A stretch of DNA of 54,323 bases, from NCBI GenBank assembly GCA_014730295.1, contig WJIN01000114.1:1-54323 (forward strand), given 5' to 3'. The notes beneath the pieces are model-generated. The model was not told where the DNA came from and made no database searches. It was given only the letters and a program-made list of their open reading frames with translations. A program made the position numbers and the translations under genes. How positions within the stretch are numbered: the first letter of the stretch is position 1; every line of letters starts with the position of its first letter. The DNA comes from Promethearchaeota archaeon. GTDB lineage: Archaea; Asgardarchaeota; Lokiarchaeia; Sigynarchaeales; SOKP01. This document shows positions 44,834 to 53,629 of the stretch, one piece after another.

Positions 44834-47800
44834 ATGTCAGCTATTCAAGAAGATCTTTTAGGCCCAACTATCACAAAAAAGCGAGCAATTGCTGTTATTC
44901 TCGTGGCAGTTTTACTAGTCGCTCTTTTTGCATATTCTGTAATGATTTATGGGTATTTTTTTGGAGCTCCACGAATACCTCCAAATGAACGATTGGAAGG
45001 TGCTCCAGAAGAAGATGCTCTATTAACCTTGCCTCAATCAGGCTATAATTGGAGTGATCTTGCGGAAGATCTAGACTTAGACGATCCCGATCTTCTCGAT
45101 CAACTCAGAGATTTACATGATGGAAATATAGATTCAATGGACTTATTACAATATGCGGCTTTAGCAGCAGCATTAGCAGGCTCAGATATCGAGGTCTTTA
45201 GAGTTTATAGCATCGAATCCTATGAAGATGTGAGCGATAATTTATGGAAGTTTGAATGTTTCGATGAATTTTTGGGTGATACATGGGAATGTAATGTTCC
45301 TTTACAAAATTATAATTTTTACCCCTATAGCGATTATTATTCATTATATTCAGGATTAAATTTATATAATATTTCAATGCCCTTAACTCCAGATGTAGGT
45401 GTTAACTCATTTATGATTCCTAACTTATTTCCAAACCCCTATATCATGGAAAATAGTCTTGATGTTGATAATATAAATCCGGGTTCTGAAGTGTTGAAGA
45501 AAAATGCGTTTAATTCCACAACTTTAGCATTAGACTTTACTTCTGAAGATCCGGTTAATATGACGTATGAATTATTTGGATTAGATTTACCGTCAGCTAC
45601 CGAGATTAATAACTCTGCGGTTGACGAAGATTACACCCCAAGTCTCATTAGTAATAGATATCTTCAATTACCCCCCGACATTCCTACTTATTTGGATGAG
45701 AATACTAACCCTAATGTAAATAGGCATTATAATAATCTTAGAGGAATTATCAATGAGGCAGACACGGCTTTTGTTGTGGCAAATAAGATACGAAATTATC
45801 TTCAGGCTAATTTCAGTTTCGGTTATCAAGCAATGCAGAACACACCTCCTGCCGATGGTGAGGATATCGTGGAATGGTTCTGCTATCATGAAGAGGGAAT
45901 CTGGACCCATTTTGCCGCAGCTTTTTGCGTGTTTTGCCGGGCTTTTGGAGTATCTTGTCGGTATGTGAACGGTTATAACTCTCGATTTGCGGATCAAGTC
46001 AATGATCCTCAATTTGGTGGAGATGGTATTGCGATTAAATATAAGAATATATATAATTGGGCAGAAATCTATGTGCCGACTGATGTGTCTGGAGATGGAA
46101 GATGGGTCCAAATGGATATAATGTACGAGTCATTTGGAGGTGGAGGTGTTGGCCCAATACTGAGTGAGTTTAATATAACCGTAAATAGTAACTCAACCAG
46201 TTATTCTCGAGGGGATTTAGCTCAGATAAATGCTACATTGACGACTAATCAAAATATTTCAGTAGCGAATAGAAATGTCCAATTCTATGATCAGACAATG
46301 AGTGATTTACTTCTTGGAAATGATACCACAGATCAAAATGGATTAGCTTCCATCACAATCCCGATTGATAACTCCATGACTGTTGGTCCCCATATAATAT
46401 ATGCAACTTATGCTGGTGCTATCAATGGTACTGTATTTTTAATTGATGGAGATATTGAAGTCGGATTAACTTCTGTTTCTCCTCCTCAAGTAAATATAAG
46501 TCAAAATCCATATACCACTATAACGGGTTATGTAAGAGATCCGCTTAATGGGAATCCCGTAAATTATGCGAATGTTAATTTTGTATTATTCCAAAAAGAC
46601 ACGACCAATACTGTTCTACCCTCATTTACACCCTTGACAGCAACGACAAATGAGAATGGAATTTTCAGTGAAACGGTTCAAATAGATTCCTCTGTCCCTT
46701 ACGGCCAATATGAAGTCAGAACAGATTTTAACGGCAGCTGGACGATTGGGTTTAATCCATCCATCACAAATTCGAGCAATCGGTTAGATTTGAACATTAC
46801 CAAAGAATTGACTTATTCATTATGGTTTTATATAAACGATGTACCCGCAGATAATGATTATTCCCCTAATATTGGGCGTTCATCAACATTACAGTTAAAG
46901 GCAATTTTGCTAAATGAAACGATGGAGCCTGCTATTGGATATTCCATCCAATTTTTTGATTATACAACTAATACTCTAATCGGTTCTAATATAACAAATT
47001 CTAATGGAATTACTAGATTATCTTATCCCTTAGGAAGTAGCAATCCTGCAGGTCCGAATCTACTATATGCATCTTTTAGTGGTCAACAAAATTACTCTTA
47101 TTATATTTTAAGCGACACGACATCACTCAATAATGTTTTGGGTCCCAATCCCCTTGAAATAAATACAACTGGATCGGGAGATACACAATTTAATGTGAAT
47201 GGATATTTAAATGATAGCGCTGGGAACCCAATTCCATATTCTGAAATTAATATAAGAATTTTCAATGGAATTTATGATTACAGTTCATATTTGATTCCAC
47301 AACAACCAACTCAATACACTAATGAGGATGGTTATTTTGATCTGACTTTTGGTGTAGAATCAGACATACCTCCGGGAAATTATACTTTAGAATTAGAATT
47401 TAATGGATATATGAACCTTTATGAAGATTCCAATAATCCAGACCCAAATCAATTTTATCTATCTGCTTTAAGTGATCTATTACCTCTCTCTAATGACCTT
47501 AAAATTACAAATCCAGGTGATATTAGAGTTTATTTGTCTGTTGAGAATAACCCGACAACAGAATTTTACACTGATTCATATCTTCCAGAAATCTATACGA
47601 ACACTACAGATACGGCTCATTTTCAAATCAATGTAACCCAAGGAGGTGTGCCCACTCCAACGGGAACAATTACATTATACGATTTATATGGAGGATACAC
47701 TCTTACCAGCTATAATTATGATGGATCTGAGAATGGTTTTATCCAATTAAATATATCAACAAGTAGCTTTTTATATTCTGGATTACATAAAATTAGAGCC

Positions 47801-48571
47801 CAATATGATGATGGTCCATTTTCTAGTGTAAATTATACCTTTATTATATTTGATGATAATCCAATTGAATTCACGCAACTTTCATTATCCCATAGTCAAA
47901 TTGTTAGAGATTCGACACAATTTGATTTGTCTGGAACCTTAGAAGAGAATGGGTTCGATTTAAGAGCTTTAAATATAAGCTTGACTCTTTTAAATCAGAA
48001 CTATCAAGATGTATCCGAATTTTTGGTTGGAAATCCATTATATGAAATTAGTAATCAAAATGGATTTTTTGATTTCACAGATATCCAAATTACTCAAAAT
48101 TGTCCGCGGGGAAATTACTTTTTAAGAATTGATTTTAATGGTTCAATACTACTCTCTGAAATACCAGGTGTGGATGTCTCAAGTTTTATGAAAAATTCAA
48201 ATAGCTCATTGATTCCGATAGATATATATGCTGGAACAGATATTGTTGAAAATCCGATCTCTACTGATTTTGATGTTAGTAATATTTGGGTAGATGGAGA
48301 TACAGTTTATGTTTCAGGTAATTTATATTGGGATAATACTACTGGAATTGAAGATGCTTATGTTGATATTGAGATTCGAGATTTATCTGGGACTTTAGTT
48401 GCGTCTAATTATAGTGTCCAAACCGATTCTAACGGATTCTTTAATGCCAGTCTTAATGTGGATGATACTTGGCCAGATTATTGGAGTGAAACCACGATTA
48501 GAGCAATTTTTGATCCAACAAGTTTACCTAATACTTATCAATATGTTCAAGCTACGAGTGAAAATTATTAG
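44834..48571 (+). CDS. membrane-anchored surface protein with degenerate transglutaminase-like domain and Ig-like repeats
   Basis: The protein (about 1245 residues from ATG 44834; TTG 44828 is also in frame) has one N-terminal membrane helix (about 18-40), so most of it should lie outside the cell. Residues about 300-420 form a transglutaminase-like core: GIWTHFAAAF, FCRAFGV, RYVNGYNSRF and NIYNWAEIYVP align with the core of TgpA-type enzymes. The catalytic Cys position is Trp357 and the His position is Tyr407, so it is probably inactive. The remaining 800 residues are Ig-like or CarboxypepD_reg-like beta repeats with recurring T.....G.F motifs. There is no C-terminal anchor. It heads an operon with DUF4129-like, DUF4350-like, MoxR and DUF58 genes. 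Confidence 0.82.
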   Translation: MSAIQEDLLGPTITKKRAIAVILVAVLLVALFAYSVMIYGYFFGAPRIPPNERLEGAPEEDALLTLPQSGYNWSDLAEDLDLDDPDLLDQLRDLHDGNIDSMDLLQYAALAAALAGSDIEVFRVYSIESYEDVSDNLWKFECFDEFLGDTWECNVPLQNYNFYPYSDYYSLYSGLNLYNISMPLTPDVGVNSFMIPNLFPNPYIMENSLDVDNINPGSEVLKKNAFNSTTLALDFTSEDPVNMTYELFGLDLPSATEINNSAVDEDYTPSLISNRYLQLPPDIPTYLDENTNPNVNRHYNNLRGIINEADTAFVVANKIRNYLQANFSFGYQAMQNTPPADGEDIVEWFCYHEEGIWTHFAAAFCVFCRAFGVSCRYVNGYNSRFADQVNDPQFGGDGIAIKYKNIYNWAEIYVPTDVSGDGRWVQMDIMYESFGGGGVGPILSEFNITVNSNSTSYSRGDLAQINATLTTNQNISVANRNVQFYDQTMSDLLLGNDTTDQNGLASITIPIDNSMTVGPHIIYATYAGAINGTVFLIDGDIEVGLTSVSPPQVNISQNPYTTITGYVRDPLNGNPVNYANVNFVLFQKDTTNTVLPSFTPLTATTNENGIFSETVQIDSSVPYGQYEVRTDFNGSWTIGFNPSITNSSNRLDLNITKELTYSLWFYINDVPADNDYSPNIGRSSTLQLKAILLNETMEPAIGYSIQFFDYTTNTLIGSNITNSNGITRLSYPLGSSNPAGPNLLYASFSGQQNYSYYILSDTTSLNNVLGPNPLEINTTGSGDTQFNVNGYLNDSAGNPIPYSEINIRIFNGIYDYSSYLIPQQPTQYTNEDGYFDLTFGVESDIPPGNYTLELEFNGYMNLYEDSNNPDPNQFYLSALSDLLPLSNDLKITNPGDIRVYLSVENNPTTEFYTDSYLPEIYTNTTDTAHFQINVTQGGVPTPTGTITLYDLYGGYTLTSYNYDGSENGFIQLNISTSSFLYSGLHKIRAQYDDGPFSSVNYTFIIFDDNPIEFTQLSLSHSQIVRDSTQFDLSGTLEENGFDLRALNISLTLLNQNYQDVSEFLVGNPLYEISNQNGFFDFTDIQITQNCPRGNYFLRIDFNGSILLSEIPGVDVSSFMKNSNSSLIPIDIYAGTDIVENPISTDFDVSNIWVDGDTVYVSGNLYWDNTTGIEDAYVDIEIRDLSGTLVASNYSVQTDSNGFFNASLNVDDTWPDYWSETTIRAIFDPTSLPNTYQYVQATSENY

Positions 48572-48583
48572 TAATTTGAGGTA

Positions 48584-50173
48584 ATGAAGATGAAAAAAAA
48601 TAACAAAAAACTCAAACCTTCCCATTATATTTTTGCCTTTATTTTAATACTTACGGTTTTAGTCTTTTTTTCATCCTTACAATTTAATTTTCGCTACAAT
48701 CATAATTCATATGAAAGTACTAATCCAAAAATATCTGCAATACAAGGTTATCTGAATCTAACGAACGCAGATGAAATTAATAACAAAATGTTTCAGCATA
48801 ATACCACACTAATTATTAAGGGTGAATTAACTCATCCAGATCCCATTAAACAAAATGATTTAAAAGGTGTAGAGGTTTCCTTGTTTGTTAATGGTGCGTT
48901 AACTCCATTCAATAATATATCAACTAGTGATCCAACACCTAAATTTTTCATTGAATATACTGTGGGTTTGGATCTAGATGTGACTACTCAACATAAAATA
49001 GAGGCAAATGTAACCGAAGATATTGGGGGATCAATTATTCTTCAAAACTATTATATGATTGATGTTAATGCAACTTCATATTTTGATATCCCAAGTCCAG
49101 ATCGTCCCTACATACCCAGCGAAGAATATATTGTGAATGGATATGTTAAATATGATTATCAGGGTGGTGAGCCGATAGCAAATTCGCAAATTAATTATAA
49201 TTGGTATAATACCACTGATAATCTCTCTAGTGGCAGTCTATTTTCAGGAGGAGATGGATCTATAGGTAATATTCCCATTCCTTCAAATATATATTCAAAT
49301 ACTATAAATCTTTCGCTAAATTCCATTGAAATTCCGGGTCAAGTAATTAGTTCGGAGTTTAATATAACTAATATACAAATTTTTAGAAATATCTCTTGTA
49401 CATGGAATCTTATTAATGAGACCTCTGAGGGACAAGATTATACTATACAAGGACAGATTTGGGCTAAGAACAATCCGAGTTTGAAAATATATAATCGTCG
49501 CGTAAATATCTATTATGAAGGTGAGGGATTAATAGGCGGGACAAGCACCGATTCAAATGGTAATTTCTCCTTTTCATATTCAATTCCTTCTGGTACAGGA
49601 AATAGAACCATTTCCGTCCAATTAGTCAATACTGGTGGAGTATTTTTGTCCAATCAAACGCTCATATTTATCACGGTGAGTAATCCTGTGCTCCCCAATC
49701 CTTTAGTCATCACCCCTTTCCAATGGTTTTTCATTATTGGCATCCCCATCATAATTGGGATTATCGCCGCACTAGGCATCTATGGATATTTGCATTATAA
49801 AAAAGAAATTTCTGCCTCTCGATTAGTGAATATCCCCCTTGAAGGGAAAATAAGAAATCTTAAAATTCTGAAAGATTCCGGAAGAATTGAGGAGGCCCTA
49901 TCCTATCTATTCAATGCTATATATGTAGAGCTGGTAGCCGCGAAATACGGGCGAAAACGAAAGATTAACGAAACAATCCGGGATTTTGCCATTATTTCAG
50001 TTCAAGATTTTCGATTAGATCCCGCAAAGATTTATCCTTTTATTCAAAAAATTGAACAAATCATATATGCCCAACCCTTTAAGATAACAGAGGAGGAGTT
50101 TTATAAAACTATTGAATTGTTTTCTCCCGTATATTATCAATTGACAGGATATAATTTTGTATTAAATTTTTAA
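48584..50173 (+). CDS. membrane protein with Ig-like ectodomain and DUF4129-like cytoplasmic domain
   Basis: The 529-residue protein has an N-terminal membrane helix (about 15-36), an extracellular beta-rich region with repeats like those of the preceding protein, a second helix (about 378-402; IIGIPIIIGIIAALGIYGY) and a 125-residue cytoplasmic tail. The tail (LKILKDSGRIEEALSYLF, IYPFIQKIEQIIY, LTGYNF) is DUF4129-like and is repeated as a free-standing protein in the next gene. DUF4129 genes accompany transglutaminase and MoxR-DUF58 clusters. The start may be the second ATG (48590), better spaced from GAGGT at 48577-48581. It lies 12 bases after the previous stop. Confidence 0.78.
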   Translation: MKMKKNNKKLKPSHYIFAFILILTVLVFFSSLQFNFRYNHNSYESTNPKISAIQGYLNLTNADEINNKMFQHNTTLIIKGELTHPDPIKQNDLKGVEVSLFVNGALTPFNNISTSDPTPKFFIEYTVGLDLDVTTQHKIEANVTEDIGGSIILQNYYMIDVNATSYFDIPSPDRPYIPSEEYIVNGYVKYDYQGGEPIANSQINYNWYNTTDNLSSGSLFSGGDGSIGNIPIPSNIYSNTINLSLNSIEIPGQVISSEFNITNIQIFRNISCTWNLINETSEGQDYTIQGQIWAKNNPSLKIYNRRVNIYYEGEGLIGGTSTDSNGNFSFSYSIPSGTGNRTISVQLVNTGGVFLSNQTLIFITVSNPVLPNPLVITPFQWFFIIGIPIIIGIIAALGIYGYLHYKKEISASRLVNIPLEGKIRNLKILKDSGRIEEALSYLFNAIYVELVAAKYGRKRKINETIRDFAIISVQDFRLDPAKIYPFIQKIEQIIYAQPFKITEEEFYKTIELFSPVYYQLTGYNFVLNF

Positions 50174-50323
50174 AATAACATTATTATTATTATCAAAGAA
50201 ATAAATCAAAAATAATAATTAAGAAAGTATATATCAAGAAAAATAAAGAATACTGTACAAAGAAATTTAAATCTATAACAAATTATTAAATAAAAAAATT
50301 AAAAAAAACTGTGAGATATAAAA

Positions 50324-50695
50324 ATGGGTCTTTTCAGTAAAGATAAGAAACCGCAATTTATTGATGTCGAGCGTAAGAAAGAAAATCTCAAAATTTTGAT
50401 GAAAACAGGCAGATCCAAAGAAGCAATCGCTTACATCTACTTAATTTACAACGATCTCATTAAAAATAAATACGATAAACCCCGATTGGCATTCCAGACC
50501 ATCAGGGAATATGCGATTACGTGTGTCAATGAGTTAGACCAGAAACCAGAAACCATTTATCCTTTCATCAAAAAGATTGAGGACATTATCTATGGAGGGC
50601 TGGAGCCGACCAAGAAAGAGTTTGATTTTACTATGAATATGTTTTCGAATCTGTATAACGAGATTACGGGAAAGAACTTCAATTTTTCGACATAA
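50324..50695 (+). CDS. stand-alone DUF4129-like domain protein
   Basis: The 123-residue soluble protein is a clear paralogue of the cytoplasmic tail of the preceding protein. LKILMKTGRSKEAIAYIY, TIREYAITCVNELDQ, TIYPFIKKIEDIIYG and EITGKNF line up one for one with the tail. No membrane segment is present. A free copy could compete with or bridge the membrane-bound copy, but that is inference. It follows a 150-base AT-rich gap and may have its own promoter. No strong ribosome binding site is seen apart from GTGAG 12 bases upstream. Confidence 0.8.
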   Translation: MGLFSKDKKPQFIDVERKKENLKILMKTGRSKEAIAYIYLIYNDLIKNKYDKPRLAFQTIREYAITCVNELDQKPETIYPFIKKIEDIIYGGLEPTKKEFDFTMNMFSNLYNEITGKNFNFST

Positions 50696-50736
50696 ACTTA
50701 AAATGATTAACTAACCAATTAGAAATTATAAATATA

Positions 50737-52482
50737 ATGGCAAGTAGCGAGAGTTCTCAAAAAAAGAGCGTCAAGATTTCCAAAGGAATTTTATATGTAT
50801 TCTTTACAGTGTATTTAATTATTATTGGAATCTATTTATCAGGATTTATTGAGAATTATCAAAACGAAAATCCGGGAAATCTGCCAGTCTTTGCCAATTA
50901 TATTCCTCTCGCCTGTTATTTGGGCGCGGTTGTAATTGGAATAAGCTTTATTGTCTTTCTACGAAATATTACAGCGCAAAAAACACGTGAATTAAAATCT
51001 AAAGGCAAGTCCAAAGCATCAATTTATAAGCAAGCTTTATTTGCTGTAATCTTTGTATTCGCCTTTATACCTTTATTCTCCCCAATAATTGACCAAGGAG
51101 TTAATAATCATAATTTTTCCGTATACAACTCTGGTTGGAACGGTTGTTCTGATTTTAGACAAACGATGATTGATGAGGGCTATGATGTGATGTCTATCCA
51201 ATCCAGTCTGAGTGCAACGGACCGACTTGATAAGTCCATATGCCTTGTATTATTAGGACCAAATCAATTCTATAATCCCATGTTTGAAATCCCCTTCTTT
51301 GTCGATTTTTTTAACGGAGATAATGCTCTTTTAATTTGTCATGATCACGGTTCTACTAAGGAATTATTATGGGAGATATTGATATCCAGTCTCTTTAGTC
51401 AAAATGCTACTGAAATGGTGCCCGTTACATTATTTGCCGATGGGATTTTAAGAGATAATGCGTCTTATGTAACAAATCCCACATTTCCAGTCATTACTCA
51501 ATTTGAACCTCATCCAACTACAAATGGAATAAGCGATGTTATATTATCCAGCGCGACAAGTGCCGCTGGGGGTCCTCTTGTCGAAATATTTGGATGGAAT
51601 GTGCTAGCTCGGGGCTCTCCATATAGTTTTGTAGACAAGGATGGGAGTGGAGATTTTAATGCGACATTTGATTACTTAGATCTCTCCTTTATAGCAGGAG
51701 TGTTGCCTATATCCGAAGATAACTTAAAATTACCTCTTGGAGGGGATGAATTTACCCCTATTACTTTTATGACCAAGGATACGGGAAATGTCCGTGTGTT
51801 TGTATCATCCGATGCGAGTATGTGGAATAATGAATTAATAGATCTTCCCGGATATGATAATGAGCAATTCGCGAAAAACGTAATAAGTTGGTTAACTCAC
51901 CAAGATGAGGGAGACCCCAAAGAAGATTGGGTAATCGCGTTTGATGAAGCTCATATCCGTCCTGAATATTCACGAGACTTAAGCTCGGCAGGGATTTATG
52001 GATTTATTATGCAATATATAATCCATCTAAGTACTAATCCCATCACTGCGTGGATATATCCGCTATTAGCTATTTATACTCTCAGTAGATATTTACCCGG
52101 TCGAAGTGAGAAAAAACAAAAGAAAAAAATTGAAGAACAAGAAAAAAAGGAAGAAAAAATACGTTTCCGAACATCTTCATTTTTCGCAAAAAAAATCGAC
52201 TGGTATCATCAAAAAAATCAGTATAGGAAAGCGTTGCTATTATTGAATCGGCGTTTAGAACGTAAATTACATGCTCAATTAGGAGATCAAAAAATTACTA
52301 CTAAAAATGTGGTGGATCTCGTGCAGTCTAAAGATCCGAATATAAACAAAAGCAAACTAAAAAGAATTGCCCGATTCATCGATGTAATTATGGATTTGAA
52401 AGCAGGTAAAGAGAAAATTAAAGAAGAATCTGACTTCGAACGGTTATTCTTTGAAATGGAATGGGTGGTCTCTAACCTGTAA
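50737..52482 (+). CDS. DUF4350-like membrane protein
   Basis: The 581-residue protein has two N-terminal membrane helices (about 15-36 and 50-75), a third near 103-125, a long extracellular region and a last helix near 440-460 (TAWIYPLLAIYTLSRYL). The ectodomain looks like a Rossmann or class I glutamine amidotransferase-like fold (CLVLLGPNQF, DNALLICHDHGST, then WVIAFDEAH), as in DUF4350 proteins encoded beside MoxR and DUF58. A Lys-rich linker leads to a cytoplasmic helical domain (YRKALLLLNRRLERKL, RIARFIDVIMDL) that echoes the DUF4129-like domain of its neighbours. It is 41 bases after the stand-alone DUF4129-like gene and is probably in the same transcript. Confidence 0.78.
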   Translation: MASSESSQKKSVKISKGILYVFFTVYLIIIGIYLSGFIENYQNENPGNLPVFANYIPLACYLGAVVIGISFIVFLRNITAQKTRELKSKGKSKASIYKQALFAVIFVFAFIPLFSPIIDQGVNNHNFSVYNSGWNGCSDFRQTMIDEGYDVMSIQSSLSATDRLDKSICLVLLGPNQFYNPMFEIPFFVDFFNGDNALLICHDHGSTKELLWEILISSLFSQNATEMVPVTLFADGILRDNASYVTNPTFPVITQFEPHPTTNGISDVILSSATSAAGGPLVEIFGWNVLARGSPYSFVDKDGSGDFNATFDYLDLSFIAGVLPISEDNLKLPLGGDEFTPITFMTKDTGNVRVFVSSDASMWNNELIDLPGYDNEQFAKNVISWLTHQDEGDPKEDWVIAFDEAHIRPEYSRDLSSAGIYGFIMQYIIHLSTNPITAWIYPLLAIYTLSRYLPGRSEKKQKKKIEEQEKKEEKIRFRTSSFFAKKIDWYHQKNQYRKALLLLNRRLERKLHAQLGDQKITTKNVVDLVQSKDPNINKSKLKRIARFIDVIMDLKAGKEKIKEESDFERLFFEMEWVVSNL

Positions 52483-52579
52483 TTTTTTTCATTTACAATA
52501 CATTATTTAGAAAAATTTATATCAATAAACTATTATAATAAAAAAGAAAAAATAAACATTAGAAAAAGGGTAGAAAAAT

Positions 52580-53560
52580 ATGACTGTACCAAGTAAAGCC
52601 GAAAAATATGAACATGAAGAGCTGGACGTAACCCCTATTCGAGAGATTGCGCAAGAAGTCCTCAGTGAAGTTTCCCGAGTTATCGTTGGTTATGGAGAAA
52701 TTTTACAGCAATTATTCATTTCTCTTTTGGTAAATGGACATGTGTTACTAGAAGGCGTGCCTGGCTTAGGAAAGACGGTTATGGCAAAAACTTTCGCAGA
52801 AACTCTTGGAATTTCCTTTCGAAGAGTTCAATTTACTCCTGATCTCTTACCCGCCGATATTACGGGCACTAAAATCTTCTCTCAAGAAAAGGGAGAATTT
52901 GTTCTTCAAAGAGGACCTTTATTTGCAAATATAGTACTCGCTGACGAAATAAATAGGAGTGCTCCGAAGACACAAGCCGCTCTTTTAGAAGCCATGGCTG
53001 AACGGCAAATAACTATTGAAGGACAAACGCTAGCGCTTGAGAAACCTTTTATGGTAATCGCCACAGAGAATCCGGTTGAGATGGAAGGCACATACCCGCT
53101 TCCCGAAGCTCAAGTGGATAGATTTCTCTTTAAATTATGGCTTGATTATCCCGAACAAGATGAGGAAGTAGAGATTATGAGACGACAGCTATCTGGTGAT
53201 CTTCCTTCAGTACAGCAGATTACGAGCGGTCCAGAAATTTTGGCTGCTCAAAATCTTGTAAATCAAGTATATATCGATGAACGGATTCTTAAATACATTA
53301 GAGACCTTATTTTGAAAACGAGAAGTCATCCACAAGTACAAATGGGATGCGGACCAAGAGCCTCATTGGTATTGATGAAGTGCTCAAAAGCGCGAGCTGC
53401 AATTCTCGGAAGATCTTATGTGACTCCTGATGATGTGCGAGCATTAACAGTTCCCGCTCTTAATCATAGGCTTTTGCTCAAGCCAGAAGCGGAATTAGAA
53501 GGGTTGGATGTGAAAGCAGTAGTAAAAAATATCCTTGAAGAAATCCCGATTCCGATATAA
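52580..53560 (+). CDS. MoxR-family AAA+ ATPase (DUF58-coupled)
   Basis: The 326-residue protein is a canonical MoxR ATPase. Walker A is EGVPGLGKT (about 60-68), followed by FRRVQFTPDLLPADITG, Walker B IVLADEINRSAPKTQAALLEAM and sensor 1 FMVIATENPVEMEGTYPLPEAQVDRF (shown in part). It is much closer to the standard MoxR type than the ATPase at 11030-11968. It pairs with the DUF58 gene that starts 69 bases downstream, the usual genetic partner. Such ATPases are thought to act on membrane or envelope partners, consistent with the preceding surface-protein genes. Confidence 0.95.
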   Translation: MTVPSKAEKYEHEELDVTPIREIAQEVLSEVSRVIVGYGEILQQLFISLLVNGHVLLEGVPGLGKTVMAKTFAETLGISFRRVQFTPDLLPADITGTKIFSQEKGEFVLQRGPLFANIVLADEINRSAPKTQAALLEAMAERQITIEGQTLALEKPFMVIATENPVEMEGTYPLPEAQVDRFLFKLWLDYPEQDEEVEIMRRQLSGDLPSVQQITSGPEILAAQNLVNQVYIDERILKYIRDLILKTRSHPQVQMGCGPRASLVLMKCSKARAAILGRSYVTPDDVRALTVPALNHRLLLKPEAELEGLDVKAVVKNILEEIPIPI

Positions 53561-53629
53561 TGAGAGTATTTTTCGTCTAAAATAATATAATAAGAGATAA
53601 ATAGGAAAGATGGAGGTAATAATTAAATA

